Source: Epiperipatus broadwayi
Taxonomy: Eukaryota > Onychophora > Udeonychophora > Euonychophora > Peripatidae
Reading direction: 5' to 3'
NCBI GenBank assembly: GCA_028023455.1
Contig: JAQFVV010000020.1
Coordinates: forward strand, 7,297,092 to 7,361,091
DNA: 64,000 nucleotides
The notes beneath the pieces were generated by a model. That model did not search any database. It saw only the letters and a list, made by a program, of their open reading frames with translations, and was not told where the DNA came from. The stretch's first letter is position 1. Each line of letters opens with the position of its first letter. Made by a program: the position numbers and the translations under genes. Shown here piece after piece: positions 46,490 through 59,834 of the stretch.

Positions 46490-49400
46490 ATTATCTTATA
46501 GAATGAAGATTTCTCTAAATTTAAAGCAGCTTCTTCAATCTATAGCTTCTCTACATCCCACCAAAAAATTTCCTTATTCCATCCATTCATCTCACATATT
46601 CTCTCTTTTTCTATGTGTTTTACAATTTCTTGGAATTCATTTCAAGACATCTACTATCTATCATCATTTTTTTTAGAAAGCTGTTCAATCCAGTTCCATA
46701 TTATTTTCTTAATTCTTTTAATAATACAAGTATTTTGTTTTCGATCTCATTTTCTTACTCTCAATATAATCTCTCCATAATTCAATGAACATTCGGATAT
46801 ATCTGTGTTACTCTTCTGTTAAATATTCAAGTCTCAGATCTATTATAAAAATCGATAAACATATTTATTATAAATTTTCTTTTTCAAACACATAAGCATA
46901 TTTTCTTTTAATATTGTTATTCCTACTAAAACCACTCCATCTAAGTATAATTCTATGATTAACTTCATCAATTATCTTTCAATTTAGTACATTAACAATA
47001 TGATCAAGATACTTGTAATTGATAACTTCTAATTCATAATTATATATCTTCAATTTCTTCTGAGAAAATCAACTGAACATTATTTTAATCTCTTTAGAAT
47101 TTTTTTTTTTTTAGTCTTATTTTCATACTTTCATTGGAATGAAAGTATATTTCCTGAAGCAATGAAAATTGCAAAAGCAACTACATTATCTGCAAAATCT
47201 AGATTACTTATATATTCCATATGAATCCAAATAATATTTTTTCAAAACTGCTGAAAAAAGTTTTGGAAATATAGAATCATCCTGTTATATACCTTTATCA
47301 CTGTTAGTATTGAAGTCTTCATATAATCTAAATGTTACTGTTGGCATTCTTCAGACTGTAATGATAGTCCACAGTTTTAATCATCATGGAAATGTTTATA
47401 GAATCACATGCCTTTTCATAATCTATAAATCCAAAGCATAATAGCATCTCATAATCTATAAATCTATAGCATAATGGTAACTCGTATCTATTGGTCCTTT
47501 ATATAACTTCTCTTAATATATGGATATGATCCACTGTACTATAAGCAATTTTAAATTCCTTTATTTTTTTATTTGATTTGAATCCAAATTGTGTTGTATG
47601 CAAGTTGTAATTATATTAATAAATATTTTGTATAGAATAGATACAACACTTATATGTCTATCTTCTTTATCATCTTTCTTAAATATTAATATTATTGCAT
47701 TCTTCCAACCATCTGGTGCATCTTTATTATACATTTAGTATATATATACATAGTAGTCTTGCCAACAACTTTTCTACATATTTACTTATTTAAGATATCA
47801 ATAATGATTCCATTATTTCCTGGAGCTCTCTCTTTCTTCATAAATTTAATTGCAATCTGATTTCTTAGTTTGAAATGCTTAGCAAAAATGTCATAATTGA
47901 AGTGGTTATTTTATTTTGATTTTTTATCTTTATTATTATATAATTCTTTGTAGTATTGATTTTTTTCTATGTTTGTATTTGTAATTGAAATTTAAAAGTG
48001 TTTGGTTGTCTGCTTAATGAAGTGGTTTCTGTCTTCTTTACAACTTAATGTTAGTGCACTTTCGGTGCAGTTCACCATAATAAAATTCTTCCATACATTT
48101 CATGATTTCATCCCTCTTTTTAATAGTAGAACCATTTTTTCTTCTTATTGCTTTTCTCAGAATATTAAGATGTTGTTTTATTCTTTTGATTCTTTTAATT
48201 ATCTTCTGTAACTTTTCCCACTGATAGTTATGTTTTCTTATAACATTATTATCTTTTTTGCATATATATTTGATTCTTTTTAATGGATCATTTTAAAATA
48301 GTTTCATATTCTTCAGAAACATTACCAAATTCATCACTTCCTCTATTTTGTTGTAATATCATATGTAAATAAATACAATTTATCCACTACTTTGAACACT
48401 TTTTAGCAAAAACCTTTTACTGGCTTACATTCATGCACAATCTTATATTTCGACTGTCCTGCAGTCTTCTTCAGAGTCACTTTAAAAAAAAAGTAAATAA
48501 AAGTAGCTCTGAAGAAGACTGCAGGACAGTTGAAATGTAAGATTGTGCATGAATATAGATCAATAAAAAGTTTTTGCTAAAGTATTCAAAGTAGTGGGTA
48601 AATTGTAGTTTCATATTCCTTATTTTCTTCAAGCATCATCTAGTTGAAATTAGAAATTTACTGATGTAATTACCATTTTGTATCGGCTATCTTTGTGTAA
48701 TTCTTAATAGAAAATCAGTTACCTTTGTAGTGATCTCTGTTAAGTTTGAACCATCTTCAAAATCTGCCAATATTTTAAAACCATTAGTAACCTGTAAATT
48801 CCTTAAAATAATGGGTAGGAATATCAATTGTGATAATGACTTTTATAATGGTTTTTGATTCTCTCTAGATTTACATTAAATTAACTTAAGAACATGAAAT
48901 CCATATTTTTTATTAGTAAAAATATAATCCAATGCTGCTTCACTTTCATTGGATGTTTCCATGTTCATTATCATTGAGCATTTTTATCAAAGAAAGAATT
49001 TAAAATATACAATTTTTCTCTATTTGCAAATTTCACAAATCCATATCCTCTCTCATTTTTATCACTTTAATCATATATATTCACAATACTTTTATCTTGT
49101 TATCATTTTCTAATTGCGCATTAAAAACTCCCATGTCAATTTTAAAATGTTATTTGGATATGATCAAAAGCATTTTGTATATATAAAAATCTATTTCTTC
49201 CTCATAATAATAATCAGTTGGGGCATTAACCTGAATTATCTGCATTTGATATCTTCCATTCTATATGATATACTATCTATCTCCATAATATTGTTCTTCC
49301 ATTTTTTATATATAATAAATACAACTCACTTGTGCTAGCAATAAATATGCCTTTATAGTAAAGTTCATATTAAATTTTCAAACAACTGCCTTTTCATCTT

Positions 49401-49560
49401 TTCTTCTAACTTCATAAAATCCAACAATATTCTATTTAATATTAGACAATTCTTCCAATTCAATTAATTTTCCTTCTCTTGAAAGTAATCTGTAATTGTA
49501 AGTAGATAAATAAAAAAACCATCAGTGAAAGGCAGTTTGAATGTTCAAAATCAGGAATTC
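46490..49560 (-). pseudogene. Decayed LINE with APE endonuclease and reverse transcriptase
   Basis: Motifs occur in the right order on the minus strand. Endonuclease: VGFYEVRRKDEK (about 49,392-49,426), MQIIQVNAPTDYYYEE (49,205-49,245), ALDYIFTNKKYGF (48,890-48,935). Reverse transcriptase: AIKFMKKERAPGNNGIIIDI (47,791-47,850); FIDYEKACDSI (47,398-47,430), the motif A Asp region; ISNLDFADNVVAFA (47,171-47,210), where the catalytic FADD has become FADN. A C-terminal part (EQLSKKNDD, HIEKERICEMNGWNKE) lies at 46,550-46,720. Stops and frameshifts interrupt throughout. A foldback MITE (48,372-48,612) sits between endonuclease and RT. The APE-type endonuclease places it with RTE/CR1/Jockey-like clades. 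It lies within the presumed RNF185 intron. Confidence 0.75.
48372..48612. mobile_element. Foldback MITE inside the LINE
   Basis: Arms CAATTTATCCACTACTTTGA ... TTTTTAGCAAAAACCTTTT, CATGCACAATCTTA and CTGTCCTGCAGTCTTCTTCA are mirrored around an A-rich loop at 48,481-48,505. Arms are about 105 bases with few mismatches, so it is younger than the LINE it interrupts. Confidence 0.8.
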
Positions 49561-50189
49561 TTGGCTCTCTCTGCCTTTGATCACCAATCGCTTCTTTAGC
49601 TAACAACTCCACAGTCTGCTGGAAATAAGAGCCGTAATTTAGTTTTGTCTAACATGATTATAGATATGTAAAAAAAGATTATAAAATATATACTTGCTTT
49701 CTCTGCCTTCAAAAAATTTCAATTGATATGTAACAATTAAAAATTATCAAGCAAATGAGAAGACCATGGTGTTTTTTAATCTGATCAAAGATTTAAAAAA
49801 AAAAATATGGTAAGAAGCCCATTCATTCTTATTTATTATATGAATAATCACATAGTAATAAATGCTGCAACAACAAGAATGCATCGAATGGACATTCGGA
49901 ATTTGTCTTATTAGATTTCTTTAAGAGCTCAAAGAGGAATCAAAGGTTCTCCTTTCATTTAATAGGCATATATTTTTCAAATAATATGATACTTATAAAA
50001 TGATTGGATATGAAACTATAAATTCATCAATTTCAAAACATACATGCCTTCAAAATCTTTCATGATTAAATGCAAAATTTAATGCTAAATTATGACTTAA
50101 AACTTTTTAATGTAGTTAATAAGAAAATACTAAAAATTATCTATTAAAAAATTATTATGTAATTCCAATCTTTTAAAACTTTTCTCAGA
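49561..50189. other. AT-rich DNA, nothing recognised
   Basis: May include the 5' flank of the LINE relic; no motif supports a gene. Confidence 0.4.
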
Positions 50190-50420
50190 AAAATGTATTC
50201 AAAAAAAAAAATATGTATAACATGTATACTAAGAAAAGCTTGTTTAATACTTTGAAATACATCAACATAGTATGCTGAGCATATTTTTATTTAACTGATA
50301 GTATGACTATCAGTTAGTCAAAAGTATGTTCAGCATAACTATGTTGATATATTTAAATGTATTAAACAAGCTTTTCTTAATACACATGTTGTATGCATTT
50401 ATTTTTTGAATTAAAAAATT
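50190..50420. mobile_element. Foldback MITE
   Basis: Arms AAGAAAAGCTTGTTTAATAC, ACATCAACATAGT and GCTGAGCATA pair with TATGCTGAACATAC, ACTATGTTGAT and GTATTAAACAAGCTTTTCTT. A nested short stem (ACTGATAGTATGACTATCAGT) forms the tip at 50,296-50,318. Outer ends (ATACATGTTATAC-like) are less clear. Confidence 0.75.
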
Positions 50421-53400
50421 ATTAAAAAAGACTTTAAATAAAGTAAATATATGCAATAATCTTGTAATTTATAAACATTTTCCTGTGATATAATATTTAT
50501 AATAGTAATGAAATATAAAATTTAAATTACATCCATTTAGCATTCTTATAAGTATTATGGATCAACATAAATACCTTCAAACTCTGAATACAGAATGAAT
50601 CTGTGCCATATTGTATAATATAAAAAAAAAGTGCAAGTACAAGACTTTTACCTGAAATCTATTTTCAGATTTTAAATAAAATACAAATATGGAAATCAAA
50701 AACATTTAGACAAAAGTTGTTGACTTTTTTTTCTAATTTTTTTTAAATAAGATGTCAAAAATCAGTAATAAATCCTTGCACTTTTTAATAATGCTTTTTA
50801 TTAAGATGCTTCTAACAGTTTCAACAATCCAACAGTCTTTTTCAGAGATGTAAAATATAATTATATTACCTTATTTGTATTACATAAATACACATTGATG
50901 GTTTTATATATACATCCTTAAATATTTTTATTTCTATAATTTTTTATTTGTTGGCTTTTAATTTTCTAATCTATTTAGTGCAGATAGATATATCATTAAA
51001 ATTGTATTCTTCAAAATCTTTTGCATTGTTAAAGAATGCAAGAAGTAATGTATATTTTTCGTTTTGTTTAAAATGGACAATACAAAAAAGACTGTTAAGA
51101 GAACTGACCATGTTAAAAAAAAGAATATATTTAGAGTATATACTTCTAATATATTTAGTCATTTTTCATTGTCAAAGTTATTTTAATTAAATTTAGTTAA
51201 TAGCAATTTAGTTAATTCTGAATCTAATACTATTACAATAAAGATGTTTTTAATTTCCAAAACAAAGTTTTAATTACTTCCTGTTAAAAGTTTTAAAAAA
51301 TATATAGATTTTTTATATTATTATTATATGTTTTAATTTAGTTAATCAAGTTATAACCAGATGGTTTTATTGAATTAATTACTGTAAAGCCTCACCAAAA
51401 CTATAAAAAAAAAAAAAAAAATCTTTTGTTTAATGAATTCATGTTATAAGTTAGAGAATTAAAAGATAATTCATTAGAATTGACTCTCCAGGATTAAGTC
51501 ATACAAATAACTCAAAGAAAAACAAAAAAAAAACATCTCTTAATACTTTTTCAATAAAAGTGCCAAGTTTGAAAAATCAAATGCCAATTAAAATATTGCT
51601 TGTTTAAAGCTGAAATCGTATGGAATGATTAAAAAGCATTGGATCTCCCTCTAATGACTGAAAAGTATCCAATTATGATTAATATCCTGCATATATCTTC
51701 AATAGCTTTGGTAAAAATAATTATCTCTATAAAGTAACTTTATCCCACTTTTGAAAATAAGAGTTTTCATCAATGTTATTTAAACTTTATTCTAAATCAT
51801 TTACTAATGACATATTTGTTATAGTTTCCATGAAACAAGAAAAGCATGTCAAAACAAAAATTAAAAATTACTACATGCAAAAAGTTAGATGAGAACTATT
51901 GTCTACAAAATAAAAAACTATTTTTATGTTTTAAAGCTGTCATTATTTTGAAAATAGCCTGAAACCACCCAATTAGAAGTTGCAGAAAGATACAATGTTT
52001 ATATATAAAATATTTCTTTCTCAAGGGAAAATCATGTATAATATTCAGAACTTATTTATTAACTTTAATAGAGCTCTGTTAAAAAAAAAAAAAAGAGATC
52101 ACTTAAGTAGTTAATTTTATTTAAGATTCATAATTTCACAATTTTATCTTTCAAGTAGTTTTAAAATTGTTCTTTACTGGAAATATGCATATTTTTTTAA
52201 GATATTTTTAAAAAAAAGTTAATTATGTACTGTTTAGGATTAGAACATATTTCAAATAGGAAATATCTAGGTGGGAATAGTAACTTAAATATCATTTGTT
52301 TTAATAATGTTTCAAATAGGAAATATCTAGGTGGAAATAGTAAATTAAACATCATTTGTAAAAATTATCCTATAATTAGCTTTGATAAAAGAAAGCATTA
52401 ATAACATTTAAAATATGTTACTAGATATCAAATATGTATTTAATATGCTTAAACAGTAATATACTTAAAATAAGTCAAATACTATTTTTATTAGATTCAA
52501 GGATCTTAGTATTTAATCCTAGATATAACAATTATTTGTAATATTCTTTTAAGGCATTGTAAAAGAGAAATAATAATAAAAAAGTTATAATCAATTTTAA
52601 AAAATTTAAAGCAAATAATAAAGATATTTAGTGTTATTGTGTAGATTTGTCTCAGAAATAAATGATAAAATAAAGAATTCACATGATAAATTGAATTTCT
52701 ATTCCATATTAGTCTAATGCACAAAATAATAAATGTGCATGTGGATATAGATATATGTTATGTGGAAGGAATTTCAATCATTAATTGTATACTTTTACAA
52801 TTGAATCATACTAATAGCTAGATATGAAATTATTGTAGGATTTATTAACCTTGAAAAGTTATATAAAACTACTTGTTATCCAATTTTATTTACATAGACT
52901 ATTTAAAAAAAAAGAAAGAAAAATATAAGTAATGGAAAGTTTAATTTTTGATTAAGATTAAACAAATAACTTAATTTATACTCACTCAGAATAAAATACT
53001 TATAGAGTGATTTAAGACATGAGATTCAAAGTATTCATATAAATGTTGGAAAAAAACACTGATTATAATTTAAACACTGATTAGCCATCTAACAACTGAA
53101 ATTAGTCTACATAATTATTATTAAACATGTCAGTTTATATGAGTTTAGGAATAATTTACAATAAATTTATTAGTAGTTTACCATGAATAATTAATGTGTC
53201 CTGTATCATGAGTTTTAGTTAAATGTTAAAGAGATTAATATTCATTAATATCATATAATTTGAGGAGTTATATATTTATTAGTATTTTGATATATGCAGT
53301 TAATGTGCTGTGTAAGTATATCATTTAAAAATACACTTTTAGATGCCTTACATATGGTTCAGATATAAAATGGAAGTTGGTGAAAAATTTTTGATGTAGT

Positions 53401-55826
53401 TGATTTTATGTAATGCATCTCATTTAAAAATATACATATGCTTCTTAGTAATTTAAAAATACTGAACTCGGTTTGTATTTTTTTCGATTCTTAAAATCCG
53501 CACATTTTATGATATTTGAGCAGCCATTTTATTTTACACTAAATACCATATACAATTATATATAATAATATAATTTCTTAGGTTTATATTGAAAGCACAT
53601 ACATTTTATTCTTGCTTTATTATCATTTATGAATTTGATGTGCAGTATTATGAATAATAAATTATTTTTTAAGAGAAAATATTAAAGATAATACTAACTT
53701 AAAAAAAAAAGATAGTAATTTCTTGTTCTAAATAGTTGAATCTATTGTTTCTATTAAAAAAAAAAAAAGTTATTGAAAACAAAAAACTCACCCAGAAAGT
53801 TATTTTAAAAATAAAAATATATATATTTTTTCTTATTTCAGTGATTGCAAGAGTGGACATATAATCAGTAAAATATCTGTAAATGTGTCCTCTTTAATTT
53901 TTTACTAATAATTATTATTTTGGTACCAATTTATTATGCATTCTATGCCATTTTGGACACCAGAGGGGCCCCAAAACCATCATTGATACAACCAAACAAT
54001 AAAAGATCTTAGAAAATATCACCAAAAGTAATAACCGTGTTCTAACTATTTTGTTCAGTTCATATAAAAAATTGCAATTTAAATCAAAAAATTAAAAAAA
54101 AAAAACAGAAATTGCATAGAAATAAACAATCAAAAAAAAAAACTCAAAATTTCAAGAACAATAGTTAGTGAATATTGGTAATTAGAAAATGACACAATAA
54201 AATAAAATGTTACTGGTATAATTAATTACAAGACAAAAAAAAAAAATTAAATTACCATTGTAATCAAATATCAAACAACAATGTTTAGCAAATATAGTAA
54301 TCAGGAAACTGCCAAAAAATTAGCATAATCACATGACCAAAAAAAAAAAATTCAAATTACTATTGTAATAAAAAATGTAAAATAATACTAAAGTATTTTA
54401 CTTTTAAAATATGGTGGCAGAACATGAACATGTGTTAACATTAACGTAAGTATGCCACAAAAAAAAAAAAAAAAAATTGTATAAACTAACACAAGAATTA
54501 ATGCTTAAAAAAATATTTAATATTACAATTAATAAAAAAGTAATAAATTCACATTATTGAAAGAAGTGTTTATTTTTAAACAGCAAATAAGACTAATTTT
54601 AATCCATATAAAAAGAATAAAATTTCTTATATGTAAACTAAAGTTTACTAAAATGGGACCATTATCTTTTAAAATTTTGTTTATACACACATATAAAAAA
54701 GCATCTGTTATATATATGTGTTTGTTTAGTGAAATGTAATGTGCACTTGGAGTTCAAAAAACAATATGTAATCTATTCTAATAATTGTTTATCAATGAAA
54801 GCTTAACTATCATACGCTACATATGTTGAATGTGAGGGGGCTTGGAACAAATATGATATAGTTTGCTGCTCTATTGTTTAAGAATTCTTTAAGATTGGGA
54901 ATTCTAAATTTTGAAATTAATTCATCATAAAATAAGTATTGAAAGAATAATTCATTTTCAAAATATTTAATCCAATCTTAGATATGTGTGTGTTTATACG
55001 TGTTATTTTCTGGAAAGTATGTGATGAGTCCACAACATATTGTTAGTATTTCATAAGGATAAATAAAATAATTATATCATATCAAATAATTAGACATGCA
55101 CATATTATGTTATAGTCAGTCTAATAATATAAGAAATTATACTTAATTAATATGAAATTAAACTCTCTAATTAGATCTTAAAAGGGAAGTCAAAATAGAA
55201 TTAGAAAATAATAGCCATAAAAACAAACATAAACTTGAACTTAACTGGTATGAAAATAAAATACATACACTGTATGAAAAAAGAAAATCTCTGTTAATAT
55301 AATTGTTAGAATGTTGTAGTGAATTGGCAATCAATACAATTGTAAATATTTGTACCTAATAAATATTATTATTATTACGTTTACTTGTTAACTTAAGCTA
55401 CTGAATATGAATCATCATGGAGAAGAAAGAGAAGACTAGTGAGAGAAGATGAAATTAGGAAAAAAAAAAGAAACAAGGCAATATAACCATTTATGCTTAT
55501 TATAGCTGTTACTAGTACATAATATTTTTTTATAGAGCCCAAGGCTCATTAACCATTTATCTTATTATATGGTACCCAAGGAAAGACTATATTATAGAGA
55601 AGATCGATTTGAATTCAATCTGATTTACTTTCTAAATTCTGGAAGAATTTACTGAAATCCAACAAAATAAATGAAAAAAAAAAGACTGTAGAAAAGATGT
55701 AATCATGTAGAGGCTGCTTATTATGGTATATATACACACACATATAAACATTTATGTGTGTGTATATTTACTCACACATGTACATATAAATATATACATT
55801 TTTCAAAGCAAATGTCAAAGATTTAC
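50421..55826. other. Presumed intron with minor tandem repeats
   Basis: No exon recognised. It contains a two-copy 60-base tandem with TTCAAATAGGAAATATCTAG (52,251-52,365). Three diverged units of about 105 bases, each a poly(A) run followed by TACCATTGTAATCAAA- or GCAAATATAGTAATCAGGAA-type sequence, lie at 54,130-54,475. A GC-containing spot at 53,957-53,976 (CAGAGGGGCCCCAAAACC) could be a solo hAT end. Confidence 0.5.
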
Positions 55827-55944
55827 CTGGTGCTGGTCTTCCACCACTAAAATTAAATGCAGAAGCAAAAATTCCAAAAGGAAAGGCACCAATTCCAAAA
55901 GACATATGAAATCCACCATCACCAAAGCCAAATCCTTGAAATGG
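55827..55944 (-). CDS. RNF185: RNF185/RNF5-like E3 ubiquitin ligase, Gly/Phe-rich exon
   Basis: This 118-base exon reads [17 protein letters not shown], then [18 protein letters not shown] and RPAP, nearly identical to the segment just before the membrane anchors of vertebrate RNF185. RNF185 and its paralogue RNF5 are RING-type E3 ligases of the endoplasmic-reticulum and outer mitochondrial membranes, acting in ER-associated degradation and mitophagy. The acceptor is TTAACAG and the donor G-GTAAAT. The exon is 39 codons plus one base (phase 1). The preceding exon ends on a codon boundary, as this one requires. RNF5 is less similar in this stretch, so RNF185 is preferred. The following canonical exon with the hydrophobic C-terminus was not located. 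Confidence 0.92.
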
Positions 55945-58688
55945 CTGTTAATAAAAATAAGTAGATTAATATGTATATTATTTAATAAGAGTAATTATTT
56001 AAAACCAAAAATTACAGATATGTCAATTATACTAAAATGTATTAATTGTGATGAAATAATCCTTAATTGAAATTTTCAATGTTAGATATACATTATAAGT
56101 GCAGTAAAATCATTGTATCCATGCTGTTTAATTCAATAAATCTGTTAAGTGAATTATATAAAAATTTATTAATTGTAAATAAATAATCCTTAAATGAAAA
56201 TTTTAAAGATAAATGTACACAGTATGTACAGTTAAGATTACTCTATCCACACTATATGGCCTGAGCCATTGTGCGGATGCCAAAATCAACAGTAGTGCAT
56301 TCTGCCAATGTTTAAACATAGTGCATTCTGCCAATGTTTAAACAATCATATATATACTATACGACATTTTTAACATGTACATAATACTGTGATATAATTT
56401 AGAATAAAAACTTATAAGTACAATATTCCAGATATAGAAATCTGCATTAATAAATTGAGAGAGAACATATTTATATGTACTCTATACTATTGGATAGTTT
56501 TAAAATCTAAACAAATAAGCATGTGAATATATTCCTTGATCACTCTTTATCAGAAAAAACAAACAAACATATATATAATTTCTACATATAATTCATTCCC
56601 TAAATAGTTTCTGCATATAACTTTTTTCTTTTAAAATTTAATTTATTGTTTTCATTTATCACATTAAGGAAGAGAAGCACTTTTTTTTCCTTTTATAAAC
56701 TTGAAAGAATTCCTCATCAACTTTGTGCTTCCATACAATTTTAAACAATGCCCAGATAATAAAATAGTTGTTTGTTTAAATAAAACAACAAAAAAAGATT
56801 TTAAAATGTAACAATAACTTTAACACGCTACAAATACAACAATAAATAATGATTATATACCTGAAGAGATACAAATTAATTATCCAAGACATCCATCTAC
56901 TGATATAAGTAATGAATCTATATTATTAATGCAGTTTTATCTATACATAATTGTAAAGATCAAATTACCAAACTATTATTTTTCTAATTAATAATTTTTA
57001 TTAAATACAAAAATGGAAAACTAAACTTTACTATCAGTGACAATAAAAAAATACATATCAAGTGATCTCAATTTGAAACATCTCAACATTAAATACATTT
57101 TCAGAAAGAAAAAAAGTTAATACAAATGATACTGTGGAAGATGACAGATGCAATAAGTTCATTTCACTACCAGTTCAAGAATAATAACATTTTTTATTGA
57201 GAAATCTAAATTTAAAACATCTTAATATCCTGATTTTCACATAAAAGAAAATTGTATTTACATTATATTTATTAGCAGCTGTATTTTAAATGAATATAGT
57301 CTTTCTAATTCCAGAAAATAAAAAACAGTATAAAAAGTTAAAAAATGAATCTTATAGTGATTACACAAACAATCTATGAACTAATATTAAATTATTCAAT
57401 TTTTTAGCTTACATAATAAAACAAGAGCAGCTCTCTACTCTAGAACTATCTATGATAAGCTTGAATAATCTGATTATCAGATTGTAGTGTATTTAAGTAC
57501 CTGTTCTCAAGCCAGTTTTGGGGTTTTGCATTTATCAATAAGATTTGAGATTCAAGGCTCAAAATTATGCAATTGTGCATTTAGCAAGGCTTTAAACTCC
57601 ATTTTACTATTCAAGCTAAAAGCCTGAAATTCAAAACATCTTAAGATTATGAACCCAAACTTCTATATATCTATTATGATATCTATCATACTGTTGAAGA
57701 AAGTAATTTGGTTTTAAAAACATACATAATTTACAAAAGCTTGGACTATTTATTTTACATTACAGTAGCAACTGTTAACATTCCAATATACTAAACTTTA
57801 AATTTAGAGAGTGGCAAATGTACTGTTGTTTAAAAATTTAATGTTTATTAAAAATATTAATTTATGTAAGGTCATTACAATTAATTTCTAGTTATCCTTG
57901 TGTTGCACTCTATATATCTAGATCTGTGGTCATAACATAAATTTTGTTAATATTAAAATCTTATTCAGATGTATTACATTAAAAAAAAAAAGGCATTCTT
58001 AAATATGGTGAAAAAGCAAATTTAAGCCCATCTCTTTCAATCTAATTCTTTATAAATTTCAGACTGGATTAAACCACGTGACTGACTTGCTGTTTTATTA
58101 TCAGTACAACACATATGCTATTAAATAAATCTAAGCTAAAATATGTTATTGCTATAGCTACCACATAGATGGAAAAATTGGAAAACTTCATTCATATTTT
58201 TCATCCATTAAAATATTTATTTTAGCATGCATATCTATTGCTTTTCATATAAATAATAATTTCTCAAATATTCAATCTACAATAATTAAAATAAGTCACT
58301 TGGTTTTCAAAAAAAGTAGATCATTTACTATTTCTTTTAAAATTATTAATGTAACTATTTAAATTGTTGCTAAAAATTTATTATCAGAAACTTTTTATAA
58401 TTTTAAAATGTTTTATAATCTATTTAAACATTTTACTTCTGTTCTAATACATAAATCCTTCATGAAAAGAAAAGCAGAAATTATTAATTTTCTATTTAAA
58501 TAGTTTGAAATAATTGGATAGCCAAAATATGGAAGGTGTAATTAGTATTATTTTTCCCATACAATTTTGATTAAGTAATTTAAATTCTCAATTTTGACAT
58601 ATTGTAGTAAATTTATCACTAATTCATGAAAAACAATTTTCCATTTATGCTTTGAAAAAAAATATTTAAAAAAATAACATCATATATA
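55945..58688. other. RNF185-like intron, 3' part
   Basis: A/T-rich with no exon seen. A 26-base direct repeat, AGTGCATTCTGCCAATGTTT, occurs twice at 56,294-56,345, next to a GC-richer patch (56,258-56,290). Confidence 0.6.
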
Positions 58689-59650
58689 CACCTGGGTCTC
58701 TTTTTACGCGGATTTATTTAACGCGATTTTGAAGTTACGCGATTCACATTTCTCCGGAAGTCGAACTCCGATAATGCGCTATTACTTTAAATAATAAATT
58801 TTGCGCACTTATGTCATATTGAAAGTAATAGCACATTATTGGAATTCGACTTTCATCTTAGTAATTTCAATATTTTCAGTGCTTTATTATAGTAAGATTT
58901 TATGCAATAATAAAATTAAAATCATGATTTCCACCTTTTATGTATACACACATTAAATTTTACAAGATTATAATGTAAATTTGTTCAAACATTGCGCGTG
59001 TTAATTTTGTATTTTAAATCACATTCTGTTTTTGCTTTTTAAAAAAGAACATAATCAATTATTAATCATTTAGTGTCCGCAAGTTTATTTTTAAAAGGTG
59101 AGTAATAGCAGTGGGCACAATTAAAATGGAAAATTAAAAAATTAAAAACAAAAATAAGAATTTAATTTTTAGTTGTTAGATTAATTACTAATTACGTTGT
59201 CACCAGAAAACCATTAACACAACATGAGAGTGATATTGGCGCTAGTTGTATTTCCTCTTGTGAAGAATCTGATTTTTTACCAGTTTGCAAACGAACCTGT
59301 TTATCGGCAAATAGTGATAATAATTAAAACGTGTATAAAAAAAAATGTAAATTACTGTAAATTATGCATAAAAATATATTGTTTTGAATAAAATTAAATA
59401 TTGTAGTTAAAAAAAGTTTGTCTTGTATCAAAATTTTTCAAATTTGAAATTTTTTATTAGTCATATTTTATTTCCTTATTTTTTTTTTGCGCAAATTTTA
59501 AAGTAATTTTACGTTGGTGCTTTGCTTTTACGCGATTTTTGAAAAATCACAGTCCGTATCCCCCCTTTTTCAAGGTAAGTTTTTGCGCGATTTCGTTTGC
59601 GCGTGTTTTCTGAGGAACCTATATCTATCGCGTAAAACGAGACCCAGGTG
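58689..59650 (+). mobile_element. Pogo/Tigger-like Tc1-mariner element
   Basis: Terminal inverted repeats CACCTGGGTCTC-K-TTTTACGCG (58,689-58,710 and 59,629-59,650) are flanked by TATA on both sides, compatible with a TA target duplication. Repeated ACGCG/GCGCG sub-terminal motifs (AACGCGATTTTGAAG, TTGCGCGATTTCG) resemble pogo-family ends. An internal foldback lies at 58,757-58,853 (GAAGTCGAACTCCGATAATG mirrored by CATTATTGGAATTCGACTTT). At 962 bases it keeps only a possible tail of the transposase. It lies in the RNF185-like intron. Confidence 0.8.
59175..59327 (+). pseudogene. Possible C-terminal tail of a pogo-type transposase
   Basis: An open stretch of about 50 residues contains VVTRKPLTQHESDIGASC, then SSCEESDFLPVCKRTCLS, ending SANSDNN-TAA. 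An acidic/serine-rich tail followed by a basic KR patch is common at the end of Tigger/pogo transposases. The DDE domain is absent. A second frame is also open here, so coding origin is uncertain. Confidence 0.3.
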
Positions 59651-59834
59651 TATATAATTTGAGATTTTATAATATGACAGTTCAATATTTACAAAACTGT
59701 GAAAAAAAAGAATGCTAATAGTCATAATAGTTCAAAATAAATTTCTGTATTTAGAAATAAAAGAATGTGTAATTTTATTTTAAGAGTTCCAGAAGTTTTA
59801 AATGAAATATAATAACTACTCTCTCCTATTGCAT

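Noticed and set aside
50948-51190. Overlapping open frames on both strands (80 and 63 residues)
   Set aside because: No recognised motif, splice context or conservation signal; mirrored A/T-rich sequence explains both.
53957-53976. CAGAGGGGCCCCAAAACC as the end of another hAT element
   Set aside because: No partner terminus or 8-bp duplication was found, so only a solo fragment at best.
55723-56070. A 115-residue plus-strand frame, the longest on that strand nearby
   Set aside because: It is antisense to the RNF185-like exon and its flanking intron; the conserved protein is on the minus strand.
58510-58540. A minus-strand IFWLSN tract considered as part of the RNF185 C-terminal membrane exon
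   Set aside because: It lies upstream of the exon at 55,827 in transcript order, is very short, and has no acceptor or stop in the right phase.
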